From contig NZ_BMOP01000005.1 in assembly GCF_014647135.1 (NCBI RefSeq), forward strand, positions 39,133 through 103,132: a stretch of DNA of 64,000 nt. Reading direction: 5' to 3'. This document shows, in pieces, positions 1 through 8,910 of the stretch. How positions within the stretch are numbered: position 1 is the stretch's first letter; the number at the start of each line of letters is the position of its first letter. Source of the DNA: Shewanella xiamenensis (GTDB lineage Bacteria; Pseudomonadota; Gammaproteobacteria; Enterobacterales; Shewanellaceae). The notes under the pieces are model-generated. The model worked only from the letters and a program-made list of their open reading frames with translations, searched no databases and was not told the origin of the DNA. Both the position numbers and the translations under genes were made by a program.

Positions 1-207
1 TAAACATTGTAGAAAAGGCTGCGTACCGAAAAGAACGCTGCCATAGGCCAACTAATTGGTTACGCTTTGCTAAACGATCGCCGAAGATCAAAACAGCTTA
101 GGCTAAATTTGTAGCCAATCTGATTTAAATCGTGCTAAATCTTTCATTCATCAATCTATGTTGAATCAGTGCCATTTGCAGGCCCCAACAAAAATGCAAG
201 GAATTAT

Positions 208-1461
208 ATGCCCACGTCTATCTTGCAAGCGGTAAAGCTCACCCGCTTCGCTTTGTTATCTACACCATTAAGTTCACACAACGTAGGCTCGATCATTTTT
301 GGCGGAATATTGCTAGCAGTGACACCATTAATGGTAAATGCCGCGCCACAACGGGGCGTCAGCTTCCCTCCGAATGCCCAGGCTATAGAAGCCCTTATCG
401 ATTCTACTGTTAATCCTTTAATGAACGAATATGGGATCCCTGGGATTGCAATCGGGGTAAGTATCAATGGACAACAGTATTTCTTTTCTTATGGTGTCAG
501 TTCAAAAAAGACAGGGGAAAAGGTGAATGAAAATACCCTATTTGAGATTGGTTCTATCAGTAAAACTTTTACCGCGACCCTCGCAACATACGCTCAACTT
601 GAGGGTAAACTGACGCTAACAGATAAGGTAAGCCAATATCTGCCTGAATTAACCGATAGCCATTTTGACCAGATCAATCTCATTCATTTAGCCACCCATA
701 CTGCGGGAAATCTGCCCATGCAGGTCCCTGATAATATAACCAATAATGCTGAGTTAATAAGCTATTTAAAAGCCTGGCAACCAGCTTATGCCGCAGGTAC
801 TCACCGCAATTATGCCAATCCCAGCATTGGTCTTCTCGGTGTGATCGCGGCAAAGCAGCTTGGTCAAGGTTTTCCTGAGGCCGTAGAGCAAACTCTCTTT
901 CGACAACTTGGCATGACAAACAGCTATTTTATGGTTCCAACCAATAAAATGACTGACTACGCCCAAGGCTACAATAAGCAAGATCAGCCAGTACGCCTCA
1001 ATCCCGGAGTGTTCGCCGATGAGGCCTACGGAATAAAAACGACGGTTGTAGATCTGCTCCGTTTTGTTGAAACCAATATGCAGCAGCATTCGGTGCCTGC
1101 AAGGTTGCAACGTGCCATTGATGCCACCCATACGGGCTATTTTGATGTCGGCATGATGACTCAAGCGATGATTTGGGAGCAATATCCGTATCCTATTGCC
1201 CTTGATAAGCTCCTCACTGGACATACTCAAGATGTAGTGTTTGGCAGCATGCCAGTGAAAGCCATTACACCACCCCAAGCGCAACAGCAAAATGTCTGGA
1301 TAAATAAGACTGGCTCAACGGGTGGTTTTGCTGCGTATGTGGCTTATATTCCAGCTAAAAAGCTGGCATTGGTGTTATTGAGCAATAAAAATTATCCCGT
1401 GCCGCCACGGGTAACCGCGGGTTACCAGATATTAACAGGCTTAGAAACACTGCAAAATTAA
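208..1461 (+). CDS. Class C (AmpC-type) serine beta-lactamase, exported
   Basis: Predicted periplasmic serine beta-lactamase of about 417 residues. All three active-site motifs of class C enzymes are visible: SISK (nucleophile Ser116, Lys119), YAN (Tyr202) and KTG (Lys367). A hydrophobic stretch ending near VNA-APQRG looks like a signal peptide, though its N-terminal region is longer than usual. I prefer the ATG at 208, which has AAGGA five bases upstream, over a GTG at 169 that would add 13 residues. It is a single gene with a stem-loop after its stop. No divergent ampR-like regulator lies within the window upstream. Family AmpC proteins are about 380 residues, so this one is slightly long. 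A penicillin-binding esterase of the same fold is the alternative. Confidence 0.9.
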   Translation: MPTSILQAVKLTRFALLSTPLSSHNVGSIIFGGILLAVTPLMVNAAPQRGVSFPPNAQAIEALIDSTVNPLMNEYGIPGIAIGVSINGQQYFFSYGVSSKKTGEKVNENTLFEIGSISKTFTATLATYAQLEGKLTLTDKVSQYLPELTDSHFDQINLIHLATHTAGNLPMQVPDNITNNAELISYLKAWQPAYAAGTHRNYANPSIGLLGVIAAKQLGQGFPEAVEQTLFRQLGMTNSYFMVPTNKMTDYAQGYNKQDQPVRLNPGVFADEAYGIKTTVVDLLRFVETNMQQHSVPARLQRAIDATHTGYFDVGMMTQAMIWEQYPYPIALDKLLTGHTQDVVFGSMPVKAITPPQAQQQNVWINKTGSTGGFAAYVAYIPAKKLALVLLSNKNYPVPPRVTAGYQILTGLETLQN

Positions 1462-1802
1462 TATCGCGTCATCATATTTCAGCCCAAACCGCGCTTGCCA
1501 AAATGGAGAGGTTTTCTCTCCATTCAATTTCTCTGCCACGAATATCTCGTTATTGATCAAAACCCATGTTAATAAAAGTGTTATATTGTTGACTTAAAAA
1601 TCCACCCTTTATCAATTACAAAACCTGATTAACAAGATAAACACCAAGTGTAAGCTTAGTTTTACAGCCATAAAAGCATAGAAAAACTTATGTGTTAGAT
1701 GAAAAAATATTCCTGAAAATCAAGACGATTAGCCATTGAACTACTCAATTTTGGGCGTAAGATGCGCGCCATTGTTCAACTGTGCTTTTTTACGGAATTA
1801 TG
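1462..1802. other. Intergenic region, beta-lactamase to emrD
   Basis: 341 bases without a convincing gene. It holds the stem-loop at 1502-1524 and an AT-rich stretch that probably carries the emrD promoter. A TTGACT hexamer near 1589 could be a -35 element, but I see no good -10 partner. Confidence 0.5.
1502..1524 (+). terminator. Stem-loop after beta-lactamase gene
   Basis: AATGGAGAG (1502-1510) pairs with CTCTCCATT (1516-1524) around a five-base loop, followed by CAATTTCTCT. The stem is perfect but the T tract is poor, so termination is likely rather than certain. Confidence 0.55.
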
Positions 1803-3044
1803 ATGTCAGGCGAAAAACCGTCTTTAATCTCATCAAAAGCGTCGGCTTCATCAGCAGGAAGTACCACTCGATTGCTCTTTATGCTGGTCTTTATGGTGGC
1901 CTGTGGACAAATGGCTCAAACGATTTTTGTGCCAGCACTCCCGCTGATTGCCCAAGGTTTAGCCGTCGATGCAAGCAAGCTACAAGCAGTCATGGCCTGT
2001 TATCTGCTCGCCTACGGTTTATGTCAATTTATCTATGGCCCATTATCTGACCGCTATGGGCGAAAACTCCCATTGTTGGTTGGTATTGGGATTTTTATGA
2101 TCGGCGCGTTAATTGCCACACAAGCCACAAGCTTTAATCAGTTAATTTGCGCGAGTCTGCTTCAAGGCCTAGGCACAGCCAGTGCCGGCGCCCTGTGCCG
2201 CAGCATTCCTAGGGATCATTACTTTGGCGATAACTTAGTTAAATTTAATAGCTATGTGTCCATGGCGGTGGTGTTTTTACCCTTGGTGGCGCCCTTCTTA
2301 GGGAGCCTTGCTTCAGCCTACTTAGGTTGGCAAGCCGTTTACTGGGTGTTATTTGGGTTTGGCGTCTTGGTTTGGTTACTGCTTTGTTTTTGTTTTAAAG
2401 AGTCTTTACCAAAAGACAAACGAGAGCAACAACCAGTGTTCGCCTCCTATCGCCATGTGCTACGCCACCGCAGCTTTAGGGCATATCTATTTTCATTAAT
2501 CGCCACCTTTGCGGGGATTGCCGCCTTTGAAGCCATTGCGGGTGTGCTCTATGGCCAATATTTGCAACTCTCATCTTTTATGGTGAGCTGTTATTTTGTG
2601 GCGCCTATCCCCGGCTATTTACTCGGTGCACTGGTAGCAGGAAGACAAAAACAAGCACAACGAACCGTATTTCAAGGTGTTGCCTTGCTCGGTGCTGGCG
2701 CATTGTTTATGTTGATCCCTGGGTTGTTTCAACTGGTTGTAGGCTGGAGTTTGTTGATAGGCTCAATTTTATTTTTCAGCGGCGCCGGCATGTTATTTCC
2801 GACATTAACCTCGGCTGCGTTAGAACCTTTTCCTCGTCAAGCGGGCATTGCGGGGGCTTTGCTCGGTGGTTTACAAAACTTTGGCGCAGGGCTGGCGGCA
2901 TTAACTATGTCGCTTGTACCTATGGGAGGCCAGTTAAGTATCGGTTTACTGAGCGCGCTGATGGTGCTTTTAGTGATTGTGGCCTTACATTATGCCCGAG
3001 ATCAAAACGATACCCATCAAACACTATTGCCGCAAAAAACCTGA
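1803..3044 (+). CDS. emrD: EmrD-like multidrug efflux MFS transporter
   Basis: Inner-membrane proton-coupled exporter of the major facilitator superfamily, Bcr/CflA-EmrD subgroup. The translation (413 residues) resembles E. coli EmrD along its length, including GQMAQTIFVPAL in helix 1, the loop 2-3 motif GPLSDRYGRK, and FSGAGMLFPTLTS and AGALLGGLQNFGAG near the C-terminus. About twelve hydrophobic segments are apparent. Start: ATGs occur at 1800 and 1803, and an in-frame GTG lies at 1782. The GGA at 1794-1796 is best spaced for 1803. It has about 15 extra N-terminal residues relative to E. coli. It stands alone and ends at a terminator shared with the convergent pssA. Confidence 0.9.
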   Translation: MSGEKPSLISSKASASSAGSTTRLLFMLVFMVACGQMAQTIFVPALPLIAQGLAVDASKLQAVMACYLLAYGLCQFIYGPLSDRYGRKLPLLVGIGIFMIGALIATQATSFNQLICASLLQGLGTASAGALCRSIPRDHYFGDNLVKFNSYVSMAVVFLPLVAPFLGSLASAYLGWQAVYWVLFGFGVLVWLLLCFCFKESLPKDKREQQPVFASYRHVLRHRSFRAYLFSLIATFAGIAAFEAIAGVLYGQYLQLSSFMVSCYFVAPIPGYLLGALVAGRQKQAQRTVFQGVALLGAGALFMLIPGLFQLVVGWSLLIGSILFFSGAGMLFPTLTSAALEPFPRQAGIAGALLGGLQNFGAGLAALTMSLVPMGGQLSIGLLSALMVLLVIVALHYARDQNDTHQTLLPQKT

Positions 3045-3065
3045 GGTTTGCTCTATCAAAATAAC

Positions 3066-3087
3066 AAAGCCCACTTATGTGGGCTTT
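3066..3087. terminator. Bidirectional terminator, emrD/pssA
   Basis: AAAGCCCAC (3066-3074) and GTGGGCTTT (3079-3087) form a perfect 9-bp stem with loop TTAT. T-rich sequence follows in the plus direction, and the stem sits between convergent genes. Confidence 0.85.
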
Positions 3088-3109
3088 AGTTTTATCTGAT
3101 GCTTATCGA

Positions 3110-4423
3110 TTACAGGATCCGTCTTAGTAAAAAGTCTGCTTTTAATCTTCTAATACGATTCATAATCTTCTTCACCGGATCGGGATAGCTTTGCAAAGTA
3201 TCCACTTGGCTATAGTGATATAACCTCTGTGTATGCTCAAGAATATGCGCTTGCTCGGCCTCAAATTGCGCCTTCCAGCTACCTGTTTCATCGTGGATCA
3301 AGAGCCCATTCTCTAAATCCAACGCCCATGCTCTAGGGTTTAGATTTGAGCCTGTGATCAAATGCTTACGCCCATCGGCACTGATACCTTTGAGGTGGTA
3401 ACTGTTGATCCCATGCTTCCACAGGTGAATATTGAGCTGGCCATTATCAATCGCCCACTGCTGACGTTTGGCAAATTTACGCAGCGACTGTTCATATAAA
3501 TACGGCAAGGCACCGATGGTGGAAAAATCTTGCTCAGGTGGAATATAAAAGTCATTCGCCGTTTTATCGCCGACGACAATATCAATCCGTTTGCCGTTGC
3601 GCAGATGTTTAGCTAAGGCACGGACTAATATATAAGGAGGGTTAAAGTAAGGTGTGCAGATAAAGAGTCTATCTTTTGACTCCTCAACCATCGCAATAAC
3701 CGCTTTATTCAATAAATTATGTTTACGGCCTAAGCCCAGTAATGGTGTTACCCGATTACCTGTCCGAGTTGCGTTAAACTCGTACTGTGCCTGTGACAAA
3801 CGTAATTTAAAGCTGCGCACATCGGTTTTAGGCGGTAACACTTCCTGCTGCGCATCTTGAGTAAGCGATGTCACTGCTGGATCGGCAATGATATAACGTT
3901 GGATCATTGCGCGCATGCTGCGTGCCAGCTCTGCTGACTCAATCACATGGTAGCGGTCGAAACGGTATTTATCGTTTTGCTGTAGATAGATATTATTAAG
4001 ACTTGCACCGCTATAAATCACGGCATCATCAATTACAAAGCCTTTAAGGTGTAATACACCCATAAATTCACGGGATTTGACTGGTACGCCCATAATCTCG
4101 ATTGGATATTCAGCTTCAGCCATCACTTTGCGGTACATCAAATAATTACCGCTATCACCCTTATGGCCAATCAAGCCACGTCTAGCACGGTGAAAATCGA
4201 CCAAAATTTTGATATCTAACGCAGGATTTTTAGCCTTCGCCGTCATCAAGGCCTGTAAAATCTCCCGCCCTGCTTCATCATCTTCTAAATAGAGTGCAGC
4301 GATGTAAATGCTGTTCTTGGCATTTTCGATGCGAGTAAGTAACTCTGCCTTAAATCGGCATGGCGTAAGCAACCACGTTAAAGCCTCGGGTTGAACGGCT
4401 ATTCCACCAAGCTTATCTAGCAA
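3110..4423 (-). CDS. pssA: CDP-diacylglycerol--serine O-phosphatidyltransferase
   Basis: Phosphatidylserine synthase of the phospholipase D superfamily. It makes phosphatidylserine from CDP-diacylglycerol and serine, the first step toward phosphatidylethanolamine. Two HKD motifs are visible: His125/Lys127/Asp132 (HLKGFVID) and His343/Lys345/Asp350 (HLKGISAD), each followed by a Gly-Ser/Ala-Asn segment. The length of 437 residues is close to the E. coli enzyme (451). It lacks a signal peptide, as expected of a peripheral, ribosome- and membrane-associated protein. The DUF1904 gene ends 11 bases upstream on the same strand, so the two are probably cotranscribed. Confidence 0.95.
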   Translation of the reverse strand: MLDKLGGIAVQPEALTWLLTPCRFKAELLTRIENAKNSIYIAALYLEDDEAGREILQALMTAKAKNPALDIKILVDFHRARRGLIGHKGDSGNYLMYRKVMAEAEYPIEIMGVPVKSREFMGVLHLKGFVIDDAVIYSGASLNNIYLQQNDKYRFDRYHVIESAELARSMRAMIQRYIIADPAVTSLTQDAQQEVLPPKTDVRSFKLRLSQAQYEFNATRTGNRVTPLLGLGRKHNLLNKAVIAMVEESKDRLFICTPYFNPPYILVRALAKHLRNGKRIDIVVGDKTANDFYIPPEQDFSTIGALPYLYEQSLRKFAKRQQWAIDNGQLNIHLWKHGINSYHLKGISADGRKHLITGSNLNPRAWALDLENGLLIHDETGSWKAQFEAEQAHILEHTQRLYHYSQVDTLQSYPDPVKKIMNRIRRLKADFLLRRIL

Positions 4424-4434
4424 GGCATCCTCCT

Positions 4435-4767
4435 TTAAACATGCTGACCACCCCGATAGGAAGCGCTTGGGGTCAGTGACAAAAACATCACAGCAATCTG
4501 TGTTAATTCTGGGTAGGCTTCTGTCACTGCCAGCCTGATTGTTTGTTCTACTTTAAGATGAATATCAGGGTCTACCGGAAACCAAAGCAATTCGATTTGG
4601 ACAAAACGCTGATCAATTCTACCATTACGGTAACTGATGCTGGGGATCCAATCTAATGTAAAACTCTCTGCTTTACCTTTACATATAGCCGCCAAAGACT
4701 GCAGTAATGTTTGGCTAAGCTCTGCAACGACTGCCTGGGGTAAGCCGCGCATACTAATATGAGGCAT
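4435..4767 (-). CDS. DUF1904 family protein
   Basis: A 110-residue protein recognised as DUF1904 from its N-terminus MPHISMRGL and overall layout. Such proteins resemble the tautomerase/MIF-like fold, but no activity is established that I know of. It has no signal peptide or membrane segment. It is encoded just upstream of pssA with an 11-base gap, suggesting cotranscription. The upstream flank is a 378-base region shared with a divergent small gene. Confidence 0.8.
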   Translation of the reverse strand: MPHISMRGLPQAVVAELSQTLLQSLAAICKGKAESFTLDWIPSISYRNGRIDQRFVQIELLWFPVDPDIHLKVEQTIRLAVTEAYPELTQIAVMFLSLTPSASYRGGQHV

Positions 4768-5145
4768 GGTTTTAGTGGTTACCTAAGATCCTAAAATCGT
4801 AAGGGGTAGAAATTACCGACTTCACTGCAACTCGGCAAGACTTTTCGATGAAAAGAGCGCGGCGTAACGCCTATTTTGCTGGTAATTTGAGCTGAAACAA
4901 GTCATTGGCAATAATAAGTGTAAAATTACGTCGGTTCAGCCTAAATATATACGAGCAGACAAGCCGACTTCAACGACTAACCAAATACGCTTGCACTCTT
5001 TATCGGTTGCTCATTTTGCTTATCTACATAGGGTGCCCAAAATGGTAGTTTAATCACAAAATATGGGTTGCTCCTAATGCAAGCATGCCCGTTTTGCGTG
5101 TTTTAGCGTAAACTAAAACGTCACCAGTCAACACTCTAAAACTCT
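4768..5145. other. Divergent intergenic region
   Basis: 378 bases between the DUF1904 gene and a small membrane-protein gene, presumably with promoters for both. The only clear structure is the dyad GTTTTAG (5100-5106) / CTAAAAC (5113-5119), with a six-base spacer, about 27 bases before the small gene. It could be an operator, but nothing identifies a regulator. Confidence 0.4.
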
Positions 5146-5322
5146 ATGAATAAAAAAATCCTGTTAACCCTCGCACTGACTTTAGCTTTAGCGTGGGGCA
5201 TTTTTCATTTTAAAGCGCAACTTGGATTACTCATTTTGCCACTTTTTATTGGCTTGGTTTTATTTGTTACCCTAAGGTTGTATCGTCTGATGGAAAAAGA
5301 TGATGGCAGTCATGACCGCTAA
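5146..5322 (+). CDS. Small inner-membrane protein, function unknown
   Basis: A 58-residue reading frame beginning MNKKILLTLALTL and ending LMEKDDGSHDR. Two hydrophobic segments (about residues 4-19 and 27-44) separated by FKAQ suggest a two-helix membrane hairpin with a charged C-terminal tail. ATG at 5146 opens the frame; no strong Shine-Dalgarno is visible. The stop lies 25 bases before dacB on the same strand, so cotranscription with dacB is plausible. I do not recognise the family. Translation is inferred from composition and position only. Confidence 0.6.
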   Translation: MNKKILLTLALTLALAWGIFHFKAQLGLLILPLFIGLVLFVTLRLYRLMEKDDGSHDR

Positions 5323-5347
5323 TTAAGAGAGTAAACATACAACAGAC

Positions 5348-6868
5348 ATGGAAACGTTCTCCCCATTATTCAATTTACAGCGTTCGGCAGGCATATTGCT
5401 AACGGTAGTAGCAACAGCCCTATTACCACATCAGCTGTGGGCTACGACTGCAGATATTCAACATGCGATCTTGAGTCAACAAATTAATGATATTGCACCA
5501 CGTCACTCGCAAATTGCGCTGCTGGCACTGGATATGGCGAACAGTAAACAGCTTTATAGCCAGCAAGCTGATACCTTGTTTATCCCCGCAAGCACACAAA
5601 AGGTCCTTACTGCCGTCACAGCATTGGCCAACCTTGGGGCCGATTTTCGTTATGTGACTGAGCTGTGGAGCGATGCCCCTATTCGCCAAGGCCATATTGC
5701 GGGAAGTGTCTATCTGCGCTTTAGTGGCGATCCTACCCTCACTCAAGACGATCTTAAGGCCTTGTTTGCCCACCTACAAAAACAGGGCATCAACAGTATT
5801 GACGGGCATCTTTATCTTATCGGTGATAAACAAGAGCAATTACAAGCTCCTGGCTGGGTGTGGGACGACCTCGGCATTTGTTTTGCGGCGCCAGTGTCGA
5901 GTTACATCATCAATCAAAACTGTGTTTATGGGCAATTCGTTCCAAGCTCGAACAAGCATTCCTCTGAGGTCAAATTAAGGGTATCTAGTTTTGGGGTAAA
6001 GGTCAGCAGTGACGCGATATTCTCTCCCAAAGCTAGCCATGATTTTTGTCAGCTCGATTTAGTGCGACTTGGGCAAAATCAATATCACCTTCGGGGATGT
6101 TATCCGGGCAGTGAGGCTATTCCCCTCGCTATTGCAATAACCGATCCTGAAAAATTCGCCATGGATACGTTAACGGCCACACTCAAGGGGGAAATGTCGC
6201 TCTCGGGTAAAGTTAAAATTGGCAACGCAATACCTTCAAAGGCAAAACTTATCGCCAGTCACAGTAGTGCGCCTTTGCCGGAGTTGTTAAAGACTATGTT
6301 GCTTAAGTCGGATAATCTGATCGCCGACAGCCTGTTTAAGTTAGTCGGACAACGCTATTACCAAACCCAAGGAAACTTTACCAATGGTGCGGCGGCCATG
6401 CGCCATATCCTTAGCGATTTGGGAGTCGATTTAACCCACGCCAATATCGTCGATGGTTCAGGGCTTTCTCGTTATAACTTATTGAGCGCAAGGCAATTAG
6501 CCAATGTGCTTACACTAATTTATCAAGATGCCCGCTTTCACAGCCTGATTGACAGTTTGCCCGAGGCGGGAGTCAGCGGTACGCTAAAATATCGACTGGG
6601 TTACACTCAACCACCGCTCAAAAACCGTGTTTTTGCCAAGACAGGTTCAATGCAAGGGGTTGCCAATTTAGCTGGTTTTATTCGAATACCACAGCGGGAT
6701 ATCTTATTTGTGGTGCTTGAGAATGGCATTAGTCCTGAAACGAAAAAACAACGCACGCCTGCGTTTAGCGCTGACTTTTTGACTCGTCTCATAACTACAG
6801 TTGAACAACAGGCACAAACAAACCAAACATCGACTAAAGAACTCAACACGGTTAAATTAATTGACTGA
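5348..6868 (+). CDS. dacB: D-alanyl-D-alanine carboxypeptidase/endopeptidase (PBP4)
   Basis: Periplasmic class C-type penicillin-binding protein that trims pentapeptides and cleaves peptide cross-links in murein. The motifs are STQK (Ser82, Lys85), SDN (in LLKSDNLIADS) and KTG (in AKTGSMQG). The N-terminus is hydrophobic through about residue 32 (LWATT), consistent with a signal peptide. The large insertion between SxxK and SxN typical of PBP4 is present, and 506 residues is near the family size (about 480). It lies behind the small membrane-protein gene and ends at a strong bidirectional terminator. Confidence 0.93.
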   Translation: METFSPLFNLQRSAGILLTVVATALLPHQLWATTADIQHAILSQQINDIAPRHSQIALLALDMANSKQLYSQQADTLFIPASTQKVLTAVTALANLGADFRYVTELWSDAPIRQGHIAGSVYLRFSGDPTLTQDDLKALFAHLQKQGINSIDGHLYLIGDKQEQLQAPGWVWDDLGICFAAPVSSYIINQNCVYGQFVPSSNKHSSEVKLRVSSFGVKVSSDAIFSPKASHDFCQLDLVRLGQNQYHLRGCYPGSEAIPLAIAITDPEKFAMDTLTATLKGEMSLSGKVKIGNAIPSKAKLIASHSSAPLPELLKTMLLKSDNLIADSLFKLVGQRYYQTQGNFTNGAAAMRHILSDLGVDLTHANIVDGSGLSRYNLLSARQLANVLTLIYQDARFHSLIDSLPEAGVSGTLKYRLGYTQPPLKNRVFAKTGSMQGVANLAGFIRIPQRDILFVVLENGISPETKKQRTPAFSADFLTRLITTVEQQAQTNQTSTKELNTVKLID

Positions 6869-6875
6869 CAAAACT

Positions 6876-6903
6876 AAAAAGCACTGATAAATCAGTGCTT
6901 TTT
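6876..6903. terminator. Bidirectional terminator, dacB / acyl-CoA dehydrogenase
   Basis: AAAAAGCACTGAT (6876-6888) and ATCAGTGCTTTTT (6891-6903) pair perfectly, giving T tracts on both strands between two convergent genes. Confidence 0.92.
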
Positions 6904-6929
6904 ACATCATTTATCTCACCAACCCAAAC

Positions 6930-8687
6930 TTAGAATAATTCTGCTGGCATTGCCATAGTACTGGCATCACCCGCACGCACTTGCGCTAAATGATAATCGG
7001 CCTTAGGCAATAACTTATCAAAATAGAATTTAGCGAGGTAAGCTTTTTGCTCGGCAAAGTTTTTATCCTCTGCGCTAGGGACCTTATCCAACATGGCTAG
7101 CCAATAAAAACCATATAAGCTGTAACCAAAGGCATCTAAAAAGTCGACTGCACAAGCATTGATTAACGCAGGTTGAGTCAGTTTTTGCTCATTGATCGAT
7201 TCGGCCACATGGACTAAAGCATCTAAACGAGCACAAACGGCGGCAACTTTTACACCGTCGACCTGTGTAAATTCACGCATTTGTGCTTTTAATTCGGCCA
7301 CAAACTCTTTTAGCGTCGCTAAGTTGTCGCCAGTGACTTTTCGACCTAGAAAGTCAATGGCTTGAATACCATTTGTGCCTTCATAGATTTGCGCAATGCG
7401 GGTATCACGTACCAATTGCTCAATGCCTGTTTCACGAATATAACCATGTCCACCAAAGACTTGCTGCGCCATGATAGTCGCGTCTAAACCACGGTCAGTT
7501 AAAAACGCTTTAGCAACGGGAGTTAATAACCCCACATAGCGTGCAGCTTTAGCTTTAACCTCATCTTGAGCATATTTCGCCAAATCGAGCTGTTTGCCGG
7601 TAAATATGGATAAGGCACGTCCCGCTTCTGTCATCGCGCGGATTGTCAGTAGCATACGGCGCACATCGCCATGGACGATAATAGGATCAGAATCGCTCCC
7701 CGTGGGTGAGCCACCGGCAGCAACGCCTTGATTGCGCTCTTTAGCATAATCGGCGGCCATTTGATATGCGGCTTGTGCGCTGCCAAGCCCTTGAATACCA
7801 ATAGCTAAACGTTCGTAGTTCATCATGGTGAACATACAAACCAAGCCACGATTAGGCTGGCCAATCAGATAACCCTTTGCTTCATCAAAATTCATCACAC
7901 AGGTTGCTGAGCCTTTAAGGCCCATCTTGTGCTCGATTGACCCCACGCTAACACCGTTAGCCTCACCTAAGCTGCCATCATCATTAACCGTGATTTTGGG
8001 TACGAGGAACAGTGAAATACCTTTGCTTTCTGGTAATTTTGCCAGCACTAAGTGAATGACGTTTTCAGTGAGATCGTGATCGCCACCAGTAATAAAAATT
8101 TTGCTGCCACTAATCGCATAACTGCCGTCCTCCAATGGAATAGCGCGAGTGCGAATATTACGCAGATCAGAGCCAGCTTGTGGCTCTGTCATATCCATCG
8201 CTCCAGCCCATTCACCAGAATATAACTTGGGTAAATAAGCTTGTTTTAATGCTTCGCTACCGTGGGCATTGATACACAAAGCTGCCCCCGCGGTTAATGA
8301 GCCATAAAGCGTAAACGCGTTGCAGGCACTGTAGGCCATTTCATCCACTAATACACCAAGCATTTTGGGCATGCCCATACCACCAAACTCAGGCTCACCA
8401 CATAGGCCTACCCAACCACCTTCAGAATATTGCTTATATACGGCTTTATACCCCTCGGGGGTAATCACACCATTATCTTGGTGTAAAACGCCTTGCTCAT
8501 CACCAGCACGGTTTAGCGGATGGATTAATTCAGCACTGATTTTTGCCGCTTCTTCAAGGATTGCATTGGCCGTATCCATATCAACCATTTCTGCAATCTC
8601 AGGTAATTGTGACCACGTATTTGGGGCATCAAAAACCTGTTCCAGTAAGAAACGCATATCTGCTAACGGGGCTTGGTAAGGATTCAT
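6930..8687 (-). CDS. Acyl-CoA dehydrogenase, DmdC-like long form
   Basis: FAD-dependent acyl-CoA dehydrogenase of 585 residues, introducing the alpha-beta double bond during fatty-acid-type oxidation. It has an N-terminal helical extension (MNPYQAPLADMRFLLEQVF), the acyl-CoA dehydrogenase signatures MTEPQAGSDL and QVFGGHGYIRETG, and an extra C-terminal domain found in the roughly 590-residue DmdC/AcdA-like subgroup. Members include 3-methylmercaptopropionyl-CoA dehydrogenases, but most Shewanella copies are probably general acyl-CoA enzymes. The substrate cannot be read from sequence. A PsrA-like dyad lies 23 bases upstream of the start, suggesting fatty-acid-responsive control. It is monocistronic. 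Confidence 0.88.
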   Translation of the reverse strand: MNPYQAPLADMRFLLEQVFDAPNTWSQLPEIAEMVDMDTANAILEEAAKISAELIHPLNRAGDEQGVLHQDNGVITPEGYKAVYKQYSEGGWVGLCGEPEFGGMGMPKMLGVLVDEMAYSACNAFTLYGSLTAGAALCINAHGSEALKQAYLPKLYSGEWAGAMDMTEPQAGSDLRNIRTRAIPLEDGSYAISGSKIFITGGDHDLTENVIHLVLAKLPESKGISLFLVPKITVNDDGSLGEANGVSVGSIEHKMGLKGSATCVMNFDEAKGYLIGQPNRGLVCMFTMMNYERLAIGIQGLGSAQAAYQMAADYAKERNQGVAAGGSPTGSDSDPIIVHGDVRRMLLTIRAMTEAGRALSIFTGKQLDLAKYAQDEVKAKAARYVGLLTPVAKAFLTDRGLDATIMAQQVFGGHGYIRETGIEQLVRDTRIAQIYEGTNGIQAIDFLGRKVTGDNLATLKEFVAELKAQMREFTQVDGVKVAAVCARLDALVHVAESINEQKLTQPALINACAVDFLDAFGYSLYGFYWLAMLDKVPSAEDKNFAEQKAYLAKFYFDKLLPKADYHLAQVRAGDASTMAMPAELF

Positions 8688-8709
8688 TGGGAGACTCTTA
8701 AACGTAGGA

Positions 8710-8727
8710 TTTAAACAGTTGTTTTAA
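8710..8727. promoter_or_regulatory. Candidate PsrA/FadR-type operator
   Basis: TTTAAACAGTTGTTTTAA is a near-perfect dyad (halves TTTAAACA and TGTTTTAA around GT; core AAAC-N4-GTTT). It lies 23 bases before the acyl-CoA dehydrogenase start. The core matches the AAAC/GTTT form I recall for the TetR-type fatty-acid regulator PsrA. The assignment is inference. Confidence 0.5.
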
Positions 8728-8827
8728 TTTATACCAGTTCTATACAGAAAACAATCTCATTACAAATTCACTTTGATGCTAAGCACTAATCTACGCAACA
8801 TAACAGAGTGAAGAACAGGCAATAAAA

Positions 8828-8851
8828 AACCCTTAAGTGACCTTAAGGGTT
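8828..8851 (-). terminator. Terminator of the DUF2058 gene
   Basis: AACCCTTAAG (8828-8837) and CTTAAGGGTT (8842-8851) form a perfect 10-bp stem with a four-base loop. Read on the minus strand it is followed by TTTT, directly after the DUF2058 gene stop. Confidence 0.85.
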
Positions 8852-8910
8852 ATAGTGTAGCGAGAAGTAAACTAGGTTGTCGTCGGCTTAGCTCACGATT
8901 AACGTATTGA

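Noticed and set aside
766..1290. Minus-strand open frame of 174 codons inside the beta-lactamase gene
   Set aside because: It lies wholly antisense to a gene with all catalytic motifs, and its translation shows no domain features.
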